Positions 7,601 to 14,799 of a stretch of DNA of 22,690 nt are shown here, one piece after another. This DNA is from Nitrospirota bacterium. Its GTDB lineage: Bacteria > Nitrospirota > JAOUDF01. Position 1 is the stretch's first letter, and each line of letters opens with the position of its first letter. The notes beneath the pieces were generated by a model that was not told where the DNA came from, searched no databases, and saw only the letters and a program-made list of their open reading frames with translations. The stretch spans positions 1-22,690 of the forward strand of contig JAOUDF010000016.1 of the NCBI GenBank assembly GCA_029859385.1, in the 5' to 3' direction. Position numbers and translations under genes: made by a program.

Positions 7601-10476
7601 GTACCCGGGATTCGTGCAGCGTTGTATGCGGCGCCGTCGATAACCACCTGCACGTCGCCGGTTGAGGACCGAAGCCCGCTGTGACGATCATAGGCGGTGA
7701 AGTCTATGGAGATGGGATAGGTACTGTTCCCCGCCGCCACGCCGCCGTCCATGGGTTTGATAATGGCAAGGGTCGGAGGGAAGATGTCCGAGACATCACT
7801 CAGGGTATGCGCGGTAAAGAGTTGTCCGTTTTCACCGGTCACCCCATCGGGGTCGGTATAGGTTACCCGAATGTAATAGGTAGTGTCGGCCTTCAGTCCG
7901 CTCACGAAACAGGTTCTCGGCGAGCCGCCGGTAAGCTTGCCGCAGGCCGTCTTATCGTCGCTGCTGTCCCAGGTACTGTCCTTGCTGTACTCTACCGTAA
8001 CATAACCGTTAAGGTTTGAGTCGCCGTTGAATCCCGCCAGCACCGTGATCTGTGAAGAACTGCTTGCCACTACCTCTATGTTACGAATGACCGTAGGATG
8101 GGAGGTATCCGGAGGCGTGGGGGGAGTTGTACCGCCCCCTCCCTCGGTATTGTTAACCCGGAACGACTCTGTCGTGACATATGAGCTGTCCACCTTGCCG
8201 TCGTTCAGTTTGAAACGTACCTTTACATCGTTTCTGTCAACACCCAGGAAACCGTTGACATCGGCGTGTTTGGTGTTGAAGGTAAAGGTGTGCACGGTGG
8301 CCTCGGAAAAGGTGGGGGCCGTAGACCACCCCGAAGCGCCATTATTGGACCAGCCGGGAGACAGAGCGGCTGTCGAATCGCCATTAGACGGCGTAGACCA
8401 CGTAACACCGCCGTCAATGGAGTACTGGAACGATTTAAGGGTTACCTTGTCGCTCTGGGCATCGCGGCCCTTCCAGCGGATTATCACGTCGGTGGCTACG
8501 GTAATCTGGCTCGCGGGTATGACGTTGTCCGAGGTATAACCTCCGACCGGCGCATTGTTGACCGGGAGCTTGAATTCATCCGCGCCCATGTCAATCCCCT
8601 GTATCTGGGGTCTGGCGTCGCCGTCGATGTCATCGGACGGCGCGCCGGAAGTCGTACCCGTGTCGATGACGGGCGAACCGTTCAGAATATGGAAATCACC
8701 CGCCGTGGTCGGGTTGCCCGGCAATGCCTGCTGAAGGTTTACAAAGAGCGGGTCGAGCTTGATATTCCCCTCGCCGCTGTAGCCGCTCTGTATATCGCTG
8801 TAGGTTACCGTGGGCAAGCCGCTGATGTCCGAACCGGAGCCACCGACAACATTTCCCCAGAGGATGCTGTTGGTCACGGTCGCGATCCCGGAGATCAGGC
8901 GAATGCCGCCGCCCAACGACCTGGCGTAGTTACCCGCTATGGTGCTATTGACAACATTCAATCCGCCGGAACTTAATAAACCACCGCCGGAACTGTACGA
9001 CATCTGGGAGACGACATTACCCGTGATCCAGCAGTTGGTAAAACTGGCGCTGGACGACGCCGTATAGATACCGCCGCCGTACATGGTAGCAGTATTACCC
9101 CTTACATAGCTCCTCGATACGCTCACGGAGCCGGTTCCTGCGAGGTACATGCCGCCGCCTTCGAAAGACTCCGCCCTATTGCTGTCAATCCTGCTGACGC
9201 TTATGGTAAGCTGCGCCCCGCCGTTGCTGTATATACCACCACCACGCTTGGCCACATTGTCGCTGATCACCGTATCAGTAATAACAATAGGATAGTTGGG
9301 TGCCAGATAAAGCCCACCGCCGGGAGCACCCGTGTTGCTGGTTGAATTACCGGTAATCCTGGTTCCGCTAATAGAGGTAGGCGCGGCGGAGTAGATACCT
9401 CCACCGCCCATGATGGCTTTGTTATTACTGATGTCGCTGTTGACAATGGTGACCGTGCTGGAAGTACCCATGACATATACACCGCCCCCAAGGCCGGATG
9501 TGGTAGCCCAGTTGTCAGTAATGGTCGAGTTGACGATCGACAATGGTTCAGTTGCCGTTGAGCCGTTCATATAGAGCCCGGCGCCATGTCCAAGCGACTT
9601 GTTCCCGACTATACTGACACCGTTGATGATTGCGGACGAAGCCGCACCGGTAAGAAATACACCTCCACCAAGGCTTCCTGAATTGCTGACGGTATTATTG
9701 CTTATGTTCCCGCCGGTTATCGACACCGGAGATGCGGAGTAGATACCGCCGCTGTTGTACATGGCCGTATTATTGGCGATGCTTGTGTTGGTCAACACCA
9801 TGGTTGCGGCGTTACTTTCCACCATGATACCGCCCCCGTTTTGTGTCGCTGAATTATAGCTTATGGTGCTGTCACTAATCGTTACGACGCCCGACGTACC
9901 TGATGCGACATAAATACCGCTTCCTTTGGCGCCAACGTTCTTATTGCTGGCATCTCCTCCTACAGTGACGTTCTGTATGGTCGCGCCGCTTGAACTGCCT
10001 GAAATATAGATTCCCGCGCCCTGCACATAGTTGGTCAATACATTATTACCCTGAATGACGCAGTTCTTGATGGTAGGCTTCGCACTGTTGCTGATGAAAA
10101 CACCCCTTGTCAGAGAATTGGCACCAGCCTTGTTGTCGATGGTGAACCCTTGCAACAGTGTGCTCGCCGGCTCGCTAGTGCTGAAGGTGACGACAGGGTT
10201 GTTGGCGCCGCTACCCACAATCTTCGTGGAAGCTGCACCATTCACCGATTTGACGATGATATTCTTCCCCTTGAAATTGATGTTTTCCGCGTAGGTACCA
10301 TCCGATACAAGGATGGTGTCGTCTGTATAAGCAACATTGATAGCCCCCTGGATGGTGGAGTAGTAACAGCCGGAGCTGCAGACAGTGATTTCCAGGGGAG
10401 CGGCGGCAGAAACCGATGGCAATCCGGCAAGCGCGGCAAGGAACAACAAACCAGGCATCAATTTCTTACTCAGCAT
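4606..10476 (-). CDS. Giant exported parallel beta-helix / Fn3-like / 14-heme c-type cytochrome
   Basis: This 1956-residue protein has a signal peptide (MLSKKLMPGLLFLAALAG, cleavage near SVSA/AAP). Residues about 28-635 form a right-handed parallel beta-helix with many glycine-rich GGGIYS-like rungs. That part ends in an ILNGSPVIDTG...GADEF block like the choice-of-anchor Q family. Residues about 640-1010 look like immunoglobulin/Fn3-type domains, split by a GGGGTTPPTPP linker near 777. Fourteen CxxCH motifs follow; their first Cys are at about 1024, 1050, 1103, 1140, 1160, 1215, 1272, 1327, 1379, 1478, 1551, 1752, 1812 and 1873. The 200-residue gap after heme 11 holds beta-rich, non-heme sequence. 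It is likely secreted or surface-bound and electron-carrying, with the helix acting in adhesion or display (inference). It starts at an ATG preceded by AGGAAG, 15 nt after the 5-heme gene. I do not recognise a named homologue. Confidence 0.93.
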   Translation of the reverse strand: MLSKKLMPGLLFLAALAGLPSVSAAAPLEITVCSSGCYYSTIQGAINVAYTDDTILVSDGTYAENINFKGKNIIVKSVNGAASTKIVGSGANNPVVTFSTSEPASTLLQGFTIDNKAGANSLTRGVFISNSAKPTIKNCVIQGNNVLTNYVQGAGIYISGSSSGATIQNVTVGGDASNKNVGAKGSGIYVASGTSGVVTISDSTISYNSATQNGGGIMVESNAATMVLTNTSIANNTAMYNSGGIYSASPVSITGGNISNNTVSNSGSLGGGVFLTGAASSAIINGVSIVGNKSLGHGAGLYMNGSTATEPLSIVNSTITDNWATTSGLGGGVYVMGTSSTVTIVNSDISNNKAIMGGGGIYSAAPTSISGTRITGNSTSNTGAPGGGLYLAPNYPIVITDTVISDNVAKRGGGIYSNGGAQLTISVSRIDSNRAESFEGGGMYLAGTGSVSVSRSYVRGNTATMYGGGIYTASSSASFTNCWITGNVVSQMSYSSGGGLLSSGGLNVVNSTIAGNYARSLGGGIRLISGIATVTNSILWGNVVGGSGSDISGLPTVTYSDIQSGYSGEGNIKLDPLFVNLQQALPGNPTTAGDFHILNGSPVIDTGTTSGAPSDDIDGDARPQIQGIDMGADEFKLPVNNAPVGGYTSDNVIPASQITVATDVIIRWKGRDAQSDKVTLKSFQYSIDGGVTWSTPSNGDSTAALSPGWSNNGASGWSTAPTFSEATVHTFTFNTKHADVNGFLGVDRNDVKVRFKLNDGKVDSSYVTTESFRVNNTEGGGGTTPPTPPDTSHPTVIRNIEVVASSSSQITVLAGFNGDSNLNGYVTVEYSKDSTWDSSDDKTACGKLTGGSPRTCFVSGLKADTTYYIRVTYTDPDGVTGENGQLFTAHTLSDVSDIFPPTLAIIKPMDGGVAAGNSTYPISIDFTAYDRHSGLRSSTGDVQVVIDGAAYNAARIPGTEDFFTYLWTTPTLGNHTVYARARDNAGNLGYSPVATFNVNSITTEDGIFAGDGKLLVRDNDNQICWDCHGGIKPHSSQYLSPKYGNWSLTCRQCHQPHNTTNIFLVKEQIKTPNSGYRNVDFRSAAGRADYSFANTVTPGTGPCETCHTKTSNGNGTPRYRNTGTGPGDGSHQNEPFTGKCIQCHDHKRGFSPVSAGGLTCGVCHPKQWTPMNGDTSTYHMYVQNSNANALSDGLGPDQKYPSKNQPSEETDHRRCLMCHADMEVFSRNVNPDSAISIAYNLRASVTIAPVPGDLSTHSNTDFRGDLSEGGVCLSCHRMEQVKNNAKKKNDGTTKTPPWDVQKFGESAHNFTVENNFKADNSSFKANCVKCHNDDLGKDYQKSDYKFGLHDTKYRSMLSNINKNLTFTESSLNSTEENFCYQCHSQNTDGPQNYNPFADKESVKDAYNVEPMREKAVKIKSMFEDDRVSFHPINGKSPYNGLNGLGSAAGEHKVDEWLTLPSGVRSANWNPANNRHVECTDCHNPHAASKEPRSLLTWWENPLDPTGGSFGGQIGGANKGVWGVEPVYTHLPWNEATSYTKVENVTHMYQLCFKCHSSYAYGGSNSYGVPAVAPSPPKIPRGSYARADSTTWSWSEGPETDMAVEFNPNNYGFHPILRRGRNQPAPHLNSNWPYFNGGEGNGAGWQGVSGDYVLTGPNGAGTVNYDVATRKVTIAGGRNFPTYYLIPGWKIQFNTDRPSSSETWYEIKTVDSPTQITLVNGPSINLSGTNYVTSAGLGWAFVPPFGPWSVITCADCHSTTDSNGPVGPHGSDNPWLLRSPDVNARVDNNLNGTTSDSVDAINSGVWVNKKMFCFSCHRRDVYGTQSAYGVIYQVPPGEPSFDSAVERHPSYSRLYVHPPFWAEITDKNVWGIWCMNCHGGDSMGGMHGSNREAGSGAPAWSNSTTPMGVRLRNGAASIGHRMTSSGGTCYFGGTDISSCSASFNASYTSNYDYTGVD
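8890..10110 (-). repeat. Degenerate rung repeats encoding the parallel beta-helix
   Basis: Within the giant cytochrome gene, short imperfect units coding GGGIYS, GGGVFL, GGGMYL and similar rungs recur, alternating with N-x-S/T-rich turns such as ISNNT and ITGN. On the plus strand the recurring word is like TAGATACCGCCGCC. The units have diverged, so this is an old protein-level repeat and not a recent tandem array. Boundaries are approximate. Confidence 0.6.
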
Positions 10477-10491
10477 GCTCGACTTCCTTTC

Positions 10492-11766
10492 TTATCGCTT
10501 GTCGACGGTCTTTGAGTTGGAATCTGTAAAATGCGGCGCATGACAGGTCATGCACTGTACATCGCCCGACTCCGGATTCCCGAATGCCGTAGCGGCCACT
10601 GTCGGATACTTGGAAGAACCGGCGGTACCTCGCGGATAAAGGAGCAGGTCGTTGGTCCAGTTTCCGTCGGGACTCCCGGAATGTGAGCTGCTCTGTGGCT
10701 GGCGGTTTCCGTCCAGCGGGACGGGCCTGTCATACCCCTTGCCGTTGGAACCCAATGCCTGACCGACAGGATGACTGCGCGGCGTACCGGTCCAGTTTTC
10801 CACATCGAGGTGGCTCTGGGCGCGCTGGCTGTGGCAGTTGCGGCAGAAGTAGGTAGCGCCGGGCTGAGGGCCGGAAAGGACGTCGCCTCTCTCTATCGGA
10901 CTACCCGGACCGGTATCGTGGGCCCTGCGGAAGAATGGATATGCGACGTAAAACTTGAACTGGTCGCCGCTCTTGAAGGGAGATGACAAGGTTTCGAAGC
11001 TGACGGTAAGGTTGCCGCCGTCCCGCAACTGCTGACTGGAGCCGGTCGGTCGTGCCATAGTTGCTGCGGTCGCCTGCGCGGTCCGTCCCCCGAATCCGAC
11101 CCACTGGTTCCCATCCCAGCCAAACCATTTGAGATAGCCCCCCATATCGAGGGTGCCATCCGAAATTATATACGTTGCGATTCCCCTCTCCCCACCCTGA
11201 ATGATCTTTATCGTATACCCCTGTGCCTGCGCGCCGTGGTCCACCACGGCATAGGTCACACTGCCGGTACTGCCGTCACCCGCTACCCTGTCTACCCTGG
11301 AGAGGTGAATACGTCCCCATTTGCTTGACTTGTCGTGCTGGTTGTGGCAGGTCGAGCAGATGACCTTGGGATTATTCGAGCTGGTCTTGTCCAGCCGGGT
11401 ATCCATGTCGGCATCATGGTTTTCACTGTAAGTGCTGGGTGGCGGCGATGCACCCCACTTAGGGTTGTTGGCCGGCATCTCCCAGTAATGGCTGTTGCCG
11501 CTCACGCCGGGAACGGCCCTGGCGGAATCATGCATGGGAAAAAACTTGGCAACCCCAAGGGAGTTGTGACACCCCTGACAGACCAGCGGATTGACCTCAG
11601 CCCTGGTCAGGTTGTTGCCCAGGGACTTGTGGGGCTGATGACATGAGAGGCACTGAACACCATAAGCAGCGTTATGGGGCGTATCTATTGCCAGGCCAGC
11701 TTGCGGCAGCACAAGGAGCATGGCGGAGAGCGCAAGCAATTTCAGGTTAAATTTTTTCATTATCAT
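10492..11766 (-). CDS. Exported 5-heme c-type cytochrome, OmcS/OmcE-like motif order
   Basis: The 424-residue protein has a signal peptide with likely cleavage after AGLA at about residue 26. Five CxxCH motifs have first Cys at about 39, 63, 137, 308 and 405. Motifs 1, 3 and 5 read CLSCHQPH, CSTCHNQH and CMTCHAPH, the CxxCHxxH form that also supplies a nearby distal histidine. There are 13 further histidines, enough for bis-His ligation of all five hemes. A histidine sits 8 residues before the first motif. About 150 residues between hemes 3 and 4 are beta-rich and heme-free. This order resembles the extracellular filament cytochromes OmcS and OmcE of Geobacter as I remember them, but a C-terminal sixth heme like that of OmcS is absent. 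Other periplasmic or surface multiheme families are possible. ATG 11766 has GGAG 7 nt upstream; the ATG two codons on (11760) is an alternative. Confidence 0.93.
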   Translation of the reverse strand: MIMKKFNLKLLALSAMLLVLPQAGLAIDTPHNAAYGVQCLSCHQPHKSLGNNLTRAEVNPLVCQGCHNSLGVAKFFPMHDSARAVPGVSGNSHYWEMPANNPKWGASPPPSTYSENHDADMDTRLDKTSSNNPKVICSTCHNQHDKSSKWGRIHLSRVDRVAGDGSTGSVTYAVVDHGAQAQGYTIKIIQGGERGIATYIISDGTLDMGGYLKWFGWDGNQWVGFGGRTAQATAATMARPTGSSQQLRDGGNLTVSFETLSSPFKSGDQFKFYVAYPFFRRAHDTGPGSPIERGDVLSGPQPGATYFCRNCHSQRAQSHLDVENWTGTPRSHPVGQALGSNGKGYDRPVPLDGNRQPQSSSHSGSPDGNWTNDLLLYPRGTAGSSKYPTVAATAFGNPESGDVQCMTCHAPHFTDSNSKTVDKR

Positions 11767-11789
11767 CTTTTTGCTCCGATAAACCGACC

Positions 11790-11814
11790 CGACTGATCAG
11801 TCCAATCAGTCCGA
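11790..11814 (-). repeat. Hairpin made of GACTGAT repeats between the propeller and 5-heme genes
   Basis: Two tandem 9-mers ATCAGTCCR (11796-11813, plus strand) follow an inverted half, giving the 12-bp palindrome GACTGATCAGTC at 11791-11802. In the minus-strand transcript GACTGAT can pair with ATCAGTC around a 7-nt loop. No T-run follows, so it is not a convincing terminator. It could be an mRNA processing or stability element that sets different amounts of the two proteins. Confidence 0.55.
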
Positions 11815-11816
11815 TC

Positions 11817-14519
11817 TTATTTCTTAAACAGCCGGACAGTGCCGCCTGAGTTACCCACCAGTATGTCGGGTGGCGTCGTATTGTCCCAGTCGAGTACGAA
11901 GGGCACCGCGTAGGACAGTTCGGTGATACTGCTGCTGAGAGACGAAATTTCGCCCTTGCTGCTAAAGACCGGTGAGGCATCGGTACCCGTATTGGTATAG
12001 AGGTACACGCCCTGTCCGCCGCCGACCAGCAGGTCCTTCCTGCCGTCATTGTTCCAGTCGTAGACCAGCGGCATGGCCGGACCGCTCACCGTCAGGGTAC
12101 CGGTACCGACCTTGATCTCGCTATAACTTCCAAAGAGAGGCTGCTCATCGGTGCCGGCATTCAGATAAAGCCGAATGAATCCATTGGCGCCGTTATATCC
12201 GCCTACAAGGAGGTCCTTCTTGCCGTCATTGTTCCAGTCCACAACGACCGGTCTGGCGTAGTCACCCACATCGATGGAGCTACCGCTCGCAGCGACAAGG
12301 CTTCCGGAGTCGGGGGCAGGGTTCGACTCGGTCCCATTATTCAGGTAGAGCCATACCGTACCGGACCTCGTGCCGACAAGGAGGTCCTTCTTGCCGTCGT
12401 TGTTCCAGTCGACCACGCAGGGATAGGCGCCGTCACCCGAGGTGTTGACCACACTGCCGCTATAGCCAAGGGATGGCGACGCATCACTGCCGCTGTTCCT
12501 GAAGAGATACACGGCACCGCCATAGTCGCCCACCAGCAGATCTTTCGCGCCGTCATTATCCCAATCGACAACAAAGGGCGCGGAGTAGGTGATGGATACG
12601 TCGGACGAACCGATCTTTATGCCGTTCGCAGTCGTCAGGTCGTCCCGGTCCGTAACGCTGAAGGTGTATTTTGGCACCAAACTCACGGTGACAGTGCGGC
12701 TTTCACCGGCAGGGATATCGACGGAACCGTAGTACTCGAAATATCCGGCAAGCTGGAGCCTTACCACGTGTCTGCCCGGCTTCACATCTATATTGAGCGG
12801 GGTTGATCCGGTAACACCGCTCCGGTTGCCCATGTATCCATAGTTTCCGTCGAGCCAGACGATGGCCCCCGCGGGCGTTGTGCTCACGCGCAGAGTAGCA
12901 ACATCAAGAGTGAAGGAGGCCGTCGGGCTATAGTTGGAAGACGCACCGTGGTTATCCACCGCCTTGACCCGCCAGTAGTAGCTCCCGCTGATCAGGTTGT
13001 CGATCTGCCCAACGCTGACACTGGTTGACGAAACACCCTTCCTGGAGTCAACCAGCGAAGAGAAGCTCGACTCCGTTGATACCTCAACGGTATAGGTAAC
13101 CTCATCATACAGGTCCGGGTCGCTGGAGGCGGACCAGGAGAGGAAACTCGAACCGGTCACCGAAGACCCCGAGGTCGGGCTGGGATTGGCCGGCGCCGAG
13201 GGCGCCCTGTTAGTCGCGTTTATATAGAAGTTATAGACCTGGCTCCAGGGGCTCCCATATTTCTCAACAGTGGCGGTCTCTATGGCCTTAACCCGCCAGT
13301 ACCACGTAATATGGTCGAGGGGTACGGCGACGGATGCGGTGGTATAGACCTCCCCTTGTTTCACGGTGGCATTGATCAAAGAGGGGCTGTTAAAGGTAGG
13401 TACCGTATCGACCTGGAACTGGTATTCCAGTGAGTGATTTTGTTCATCGGTCGCATTGGAAACGGTCAGGAACAGATTGATGCTGCCGACCTGGGTCCCG
13501 TTGGACGGACTAACGGGCGACGGGGCAGTCGGAGCGGTATTGGAAGAAGGCACGCCCGTAATAACCTGATACACAGCGAGTCGGCTGTTGTTCCAGTCCG
13601 CCAGGAAAAGCCTGTTCATGCCGTCGATGGTAATATCAACCGGCGTTTTCAGCTGCCCGCTCCCTTTACCGTAATCACTGAAAACGGTAAGAGCATTACC
13701 GGAAGCACTGTCAAACACCTGAACGGCGCACTGGAAGGAATCGACCACGTAGACCTGACTCTGGCCGTCCACAGTCAGGCCCTGAAGCTTGGAGAACCGG
13801 CCGATGAGCCTTTCAGGATTAACCGGGCCAAAAATCCAGGAGCCGTCGAGACCCTCCTTGCCGAACTGCCGCAGATAGTTGCCGGCAGGGTTGAACACCT
13901 TGACGCGGTAATTTCCCTGATCGCCTACAAGAACTTCTCGGCGTACCGCGTCGAAGGTAATCGCTACAGGATAGTCGAACTGGTTGTGGAAACCGGTGGC
14001 GTCATAGTAGCCGGGGCCGTATTCGCCGAACTGGCTCAGGTAGTTGCCGTTTGCGTCAAATATATAGACAGTATTCCGGATGCTGTCGACGACGTAGATG
14101 TTGCCGTTGGAAGGATCGACGGTAATGGCGGTGGGCATGGCAAACTGGCCGACCCCGTCGCCGATATATTTTATGAAGGAACCGGTAGAGGAATAGAGAG
14201 AGACGTAGCCGCCGCTCTCGCTGGTATACCCGACAAGAAGGTTTCCGTTGAAAAGCGCTTTGACCCCTCTGGGCACACCTGTACCATGTATGGAGCCACT
14301 TTTGTTCCCATCGGAATCAACGATTTCAACTTCCTCGGTCCCGGCATCGGTAACGTAAGCTACCCCGCCAGGGGAAACCGAAACCCGTTGAGGTTTGTTG
14401 AAACCACCCTTGTTTTCTATGAATTTTATTTCAGCGGATTCGACGTAGCTCGACCCGCATATCGCCAGGCCAAGAAACAGCACACCCAGCGAGAATACCC
14501 TTTTCAACAACCCCGCCAT
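11817..14519 (-). CDS. Secreted NHL-propeller / Fn3-like / PEGA / FG-GAP repeat protein
   Basis: The preferred start is ATG 14519 (900 residues), because AGGG lies 4 nt upstream and the product then begins with a standard signal peptide (MAGLLKRVFSLGVLFLGLAI, cleavage near YVES/AE). A TTG at 14555 would add 12 residues unlike a signal peptide. Residues about 25-320 hold five or six NHL blades (for example PTAITVDPSNGNIYVVDS). About 325-538 are two Fn3/Ig-like domains beginning NTAPTAPSP and NRAPSAPANP. About 539-615 is a PEGA domain (AGAIVWLDG, PGRHVVRLQLAGY). About 640-900 are five FG-GAP/VCBS-type blades with WNNDGKKDLLVG, a likely calcium-binding DxDxDG form. No heme motif or canonical lipobox is present. 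It is probably an extracellular scaffold or partner of the two cytochromes encoded downstream; its ligand is unknown. Confidence 0.9.
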   Translation of the reverse strand: MAGLLKRVFSLGVLFLGLAICGSSYVESAEIKFIENKGGFNKPQRVSVSPGGVAYVTDAGTEEVEIVDSDGNKSGSIHGTGVPRGVKALFNGNLLVGYTSESGGYVSLYSSTGSFIKYIGDGVGQFAMPTAITVDPSNGNIYVVDSIRNTVYIFDANGNYLSQFGEYGPGYYDATGFHNQFDYPVAITFDAVRREVLVGDQGNYRVKVFNPAGNYLRQFGKEGLDGSWIFGPVNPERLIGRFSKLQGLTVDGQSQVYVVDSFQCAVQVFDSASGNALTVFSDYGKGSGQLKTPVDITIDGMNRLFLADWNNSRLAVYQVITGVPSSNTAPTAPSPVSPSNGTQVGSINLFLTVSNATDEQNHSLEYQFQVDTVPTFNSPSLINATVKQGEVYTTASVAVPLDHITWYWRVKAIETATVEKYGSPWSQVYNFYINATNRAPSAPANPSPTSGSSVTGSSFLSWSASSDPDLYDEVTYTVEVSTESSFSSLVDSRKGVSSTSVSVGQIDNLISGSYYWRVKAVDNHGASSNYSPTASFTLDVATLRVSTTPAGAIVWLDGNYGYMGNRSGVTGSTPLNIDVKPGRHVVRLQLAGYFEYYGSVDIPAGESRTVTVSLVPKYTFSVTDRDDLTTANGIKIGSSDVSITYSAPFVVDWDNDGAKDLLVGDYGGAVYLFRNSGSDASPSLGYSGSVVNTSGDGAYPCVVDWNNDGKKDLLVGTRSGTVWLYLNNGTESNPAPDSGSLVAASGSSIDVGDYARPVVVDWNNDGKKDLLVGGYNGANGFIRLYLNAGTDEQPLFGSYSEIKVGTGTLTVSGPAMPLVYDWNNDGRKDLLVGGGQGVYLYTNTGTDASPVFSSKGEISSLSSSITELSYAVPFVLDWDNTTPPDILVGNSGGTVRLFKK
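11862..12570 (-). repeat. Tandem FG-GAP blade repeats, about 156-180 bp each
   Basis: The plus-strand word GGTCCTTCTTGCCGTCATTG with the following TTCCAGTC recurs nearly unchanged, with equivalent positions at about 11883, 12051, 12231, 12402 and 12558. Spacings are 168, 180, 171 and 156 bp, all multiples of three. Each copy encodes one WxNDGxKDLLVG blade. The three middle copies are nearly identical in DNA, while the outer two are more diverged, which fits recent duplication or gene conversion within the array. Confidence 0.8.
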
Positions 14520-14799
14520 CTCTCCCTCTCTCGATCCGGCAAAGCAACACCCCAACCGGACTACGGTAAAATTAACTTCACTTCCTCCTTGGCTATATTA
14601 CCAGAAACGCCTCTACCGTTAGCAATAGATATTCCATTCAAAATTAATGATACTTAACCCTGTCGGCGCACCACCGCAACAAAGCGACGCCCGTCATCTT
14701 GCCGGTCAGACAAACATGCCCAGGCCAATCCGCCCTGGTGTATCCAAAAGAAAACACCACTGATGCAACGGCTTCTCAAGAAGCAGTTTCTACTTCAAC
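14520..14799 (-). other. 280-bp region upstream of the three-gene cytochrome operon
   Basis: This is the presumed promoter and leader of the operon, but no promoter stands out. An AT-rich part (about 14590-14660) contains only weak -10-like words such as TATCAT and TAATAT without a matching -35. A strong AAGGAGG at 14584-14590 is followed too closely by a 6-codon GTG mini-ORF. Small inverted repeats lie at 14771-14784 (GCTTCTCAAGAAGC) and around 14731-14748 (CCAGG...CCTGG). I found no GEMM riboswitch consensus and no convincing sigma-54 site. No coding signal is visible. Confidence 0.4.

Noticed and set aside
11817..14519. Lipoprotein signal in the propeller protein (Cys in GLAICGSS)
   Set aside because: The residue before the cysteine is Ile, which does not fit the lipobox, and a normal signal-peptidase I site follows shortly after.
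14530..14560. Possible sigma-54 promoter (GG-N10-GC in TTGGGGTGTTGCTTTGC)
   Set aside because: The -24 element does not match TGGCAC, and the site would lie within about 20-40 nt of the start codon, overlapping the ribosome binding region.
14561..14590. Mini-ORF of six codons after a strong AAGGAGG in the operon leader
   Set aside because: The spacing to the GTG is only 2 nt and there is no regulatory codon pattern, so a leader peptide is not supported.
14650..14705. Short minus-strand ORF (MTGVALLRWCADRVKYH)
   Set aside because: It has only 17 codons, no good ribosome binding site and no recognisable family.
14771..14784. Palindrome GCTTCTCAAGAAGC after the diguanylate cyclase as a terminator
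   Set aside because: The stem is short and no T-run follows it on the minus strand.
14520..14799. Possible GEMM-type riboswitch upstream of the cytochrome operon
   Set aside because: I looked for the conserved GGCAAACC, ACGCAAAGCC and receptor-loop words on the minus strand and did not find them together.
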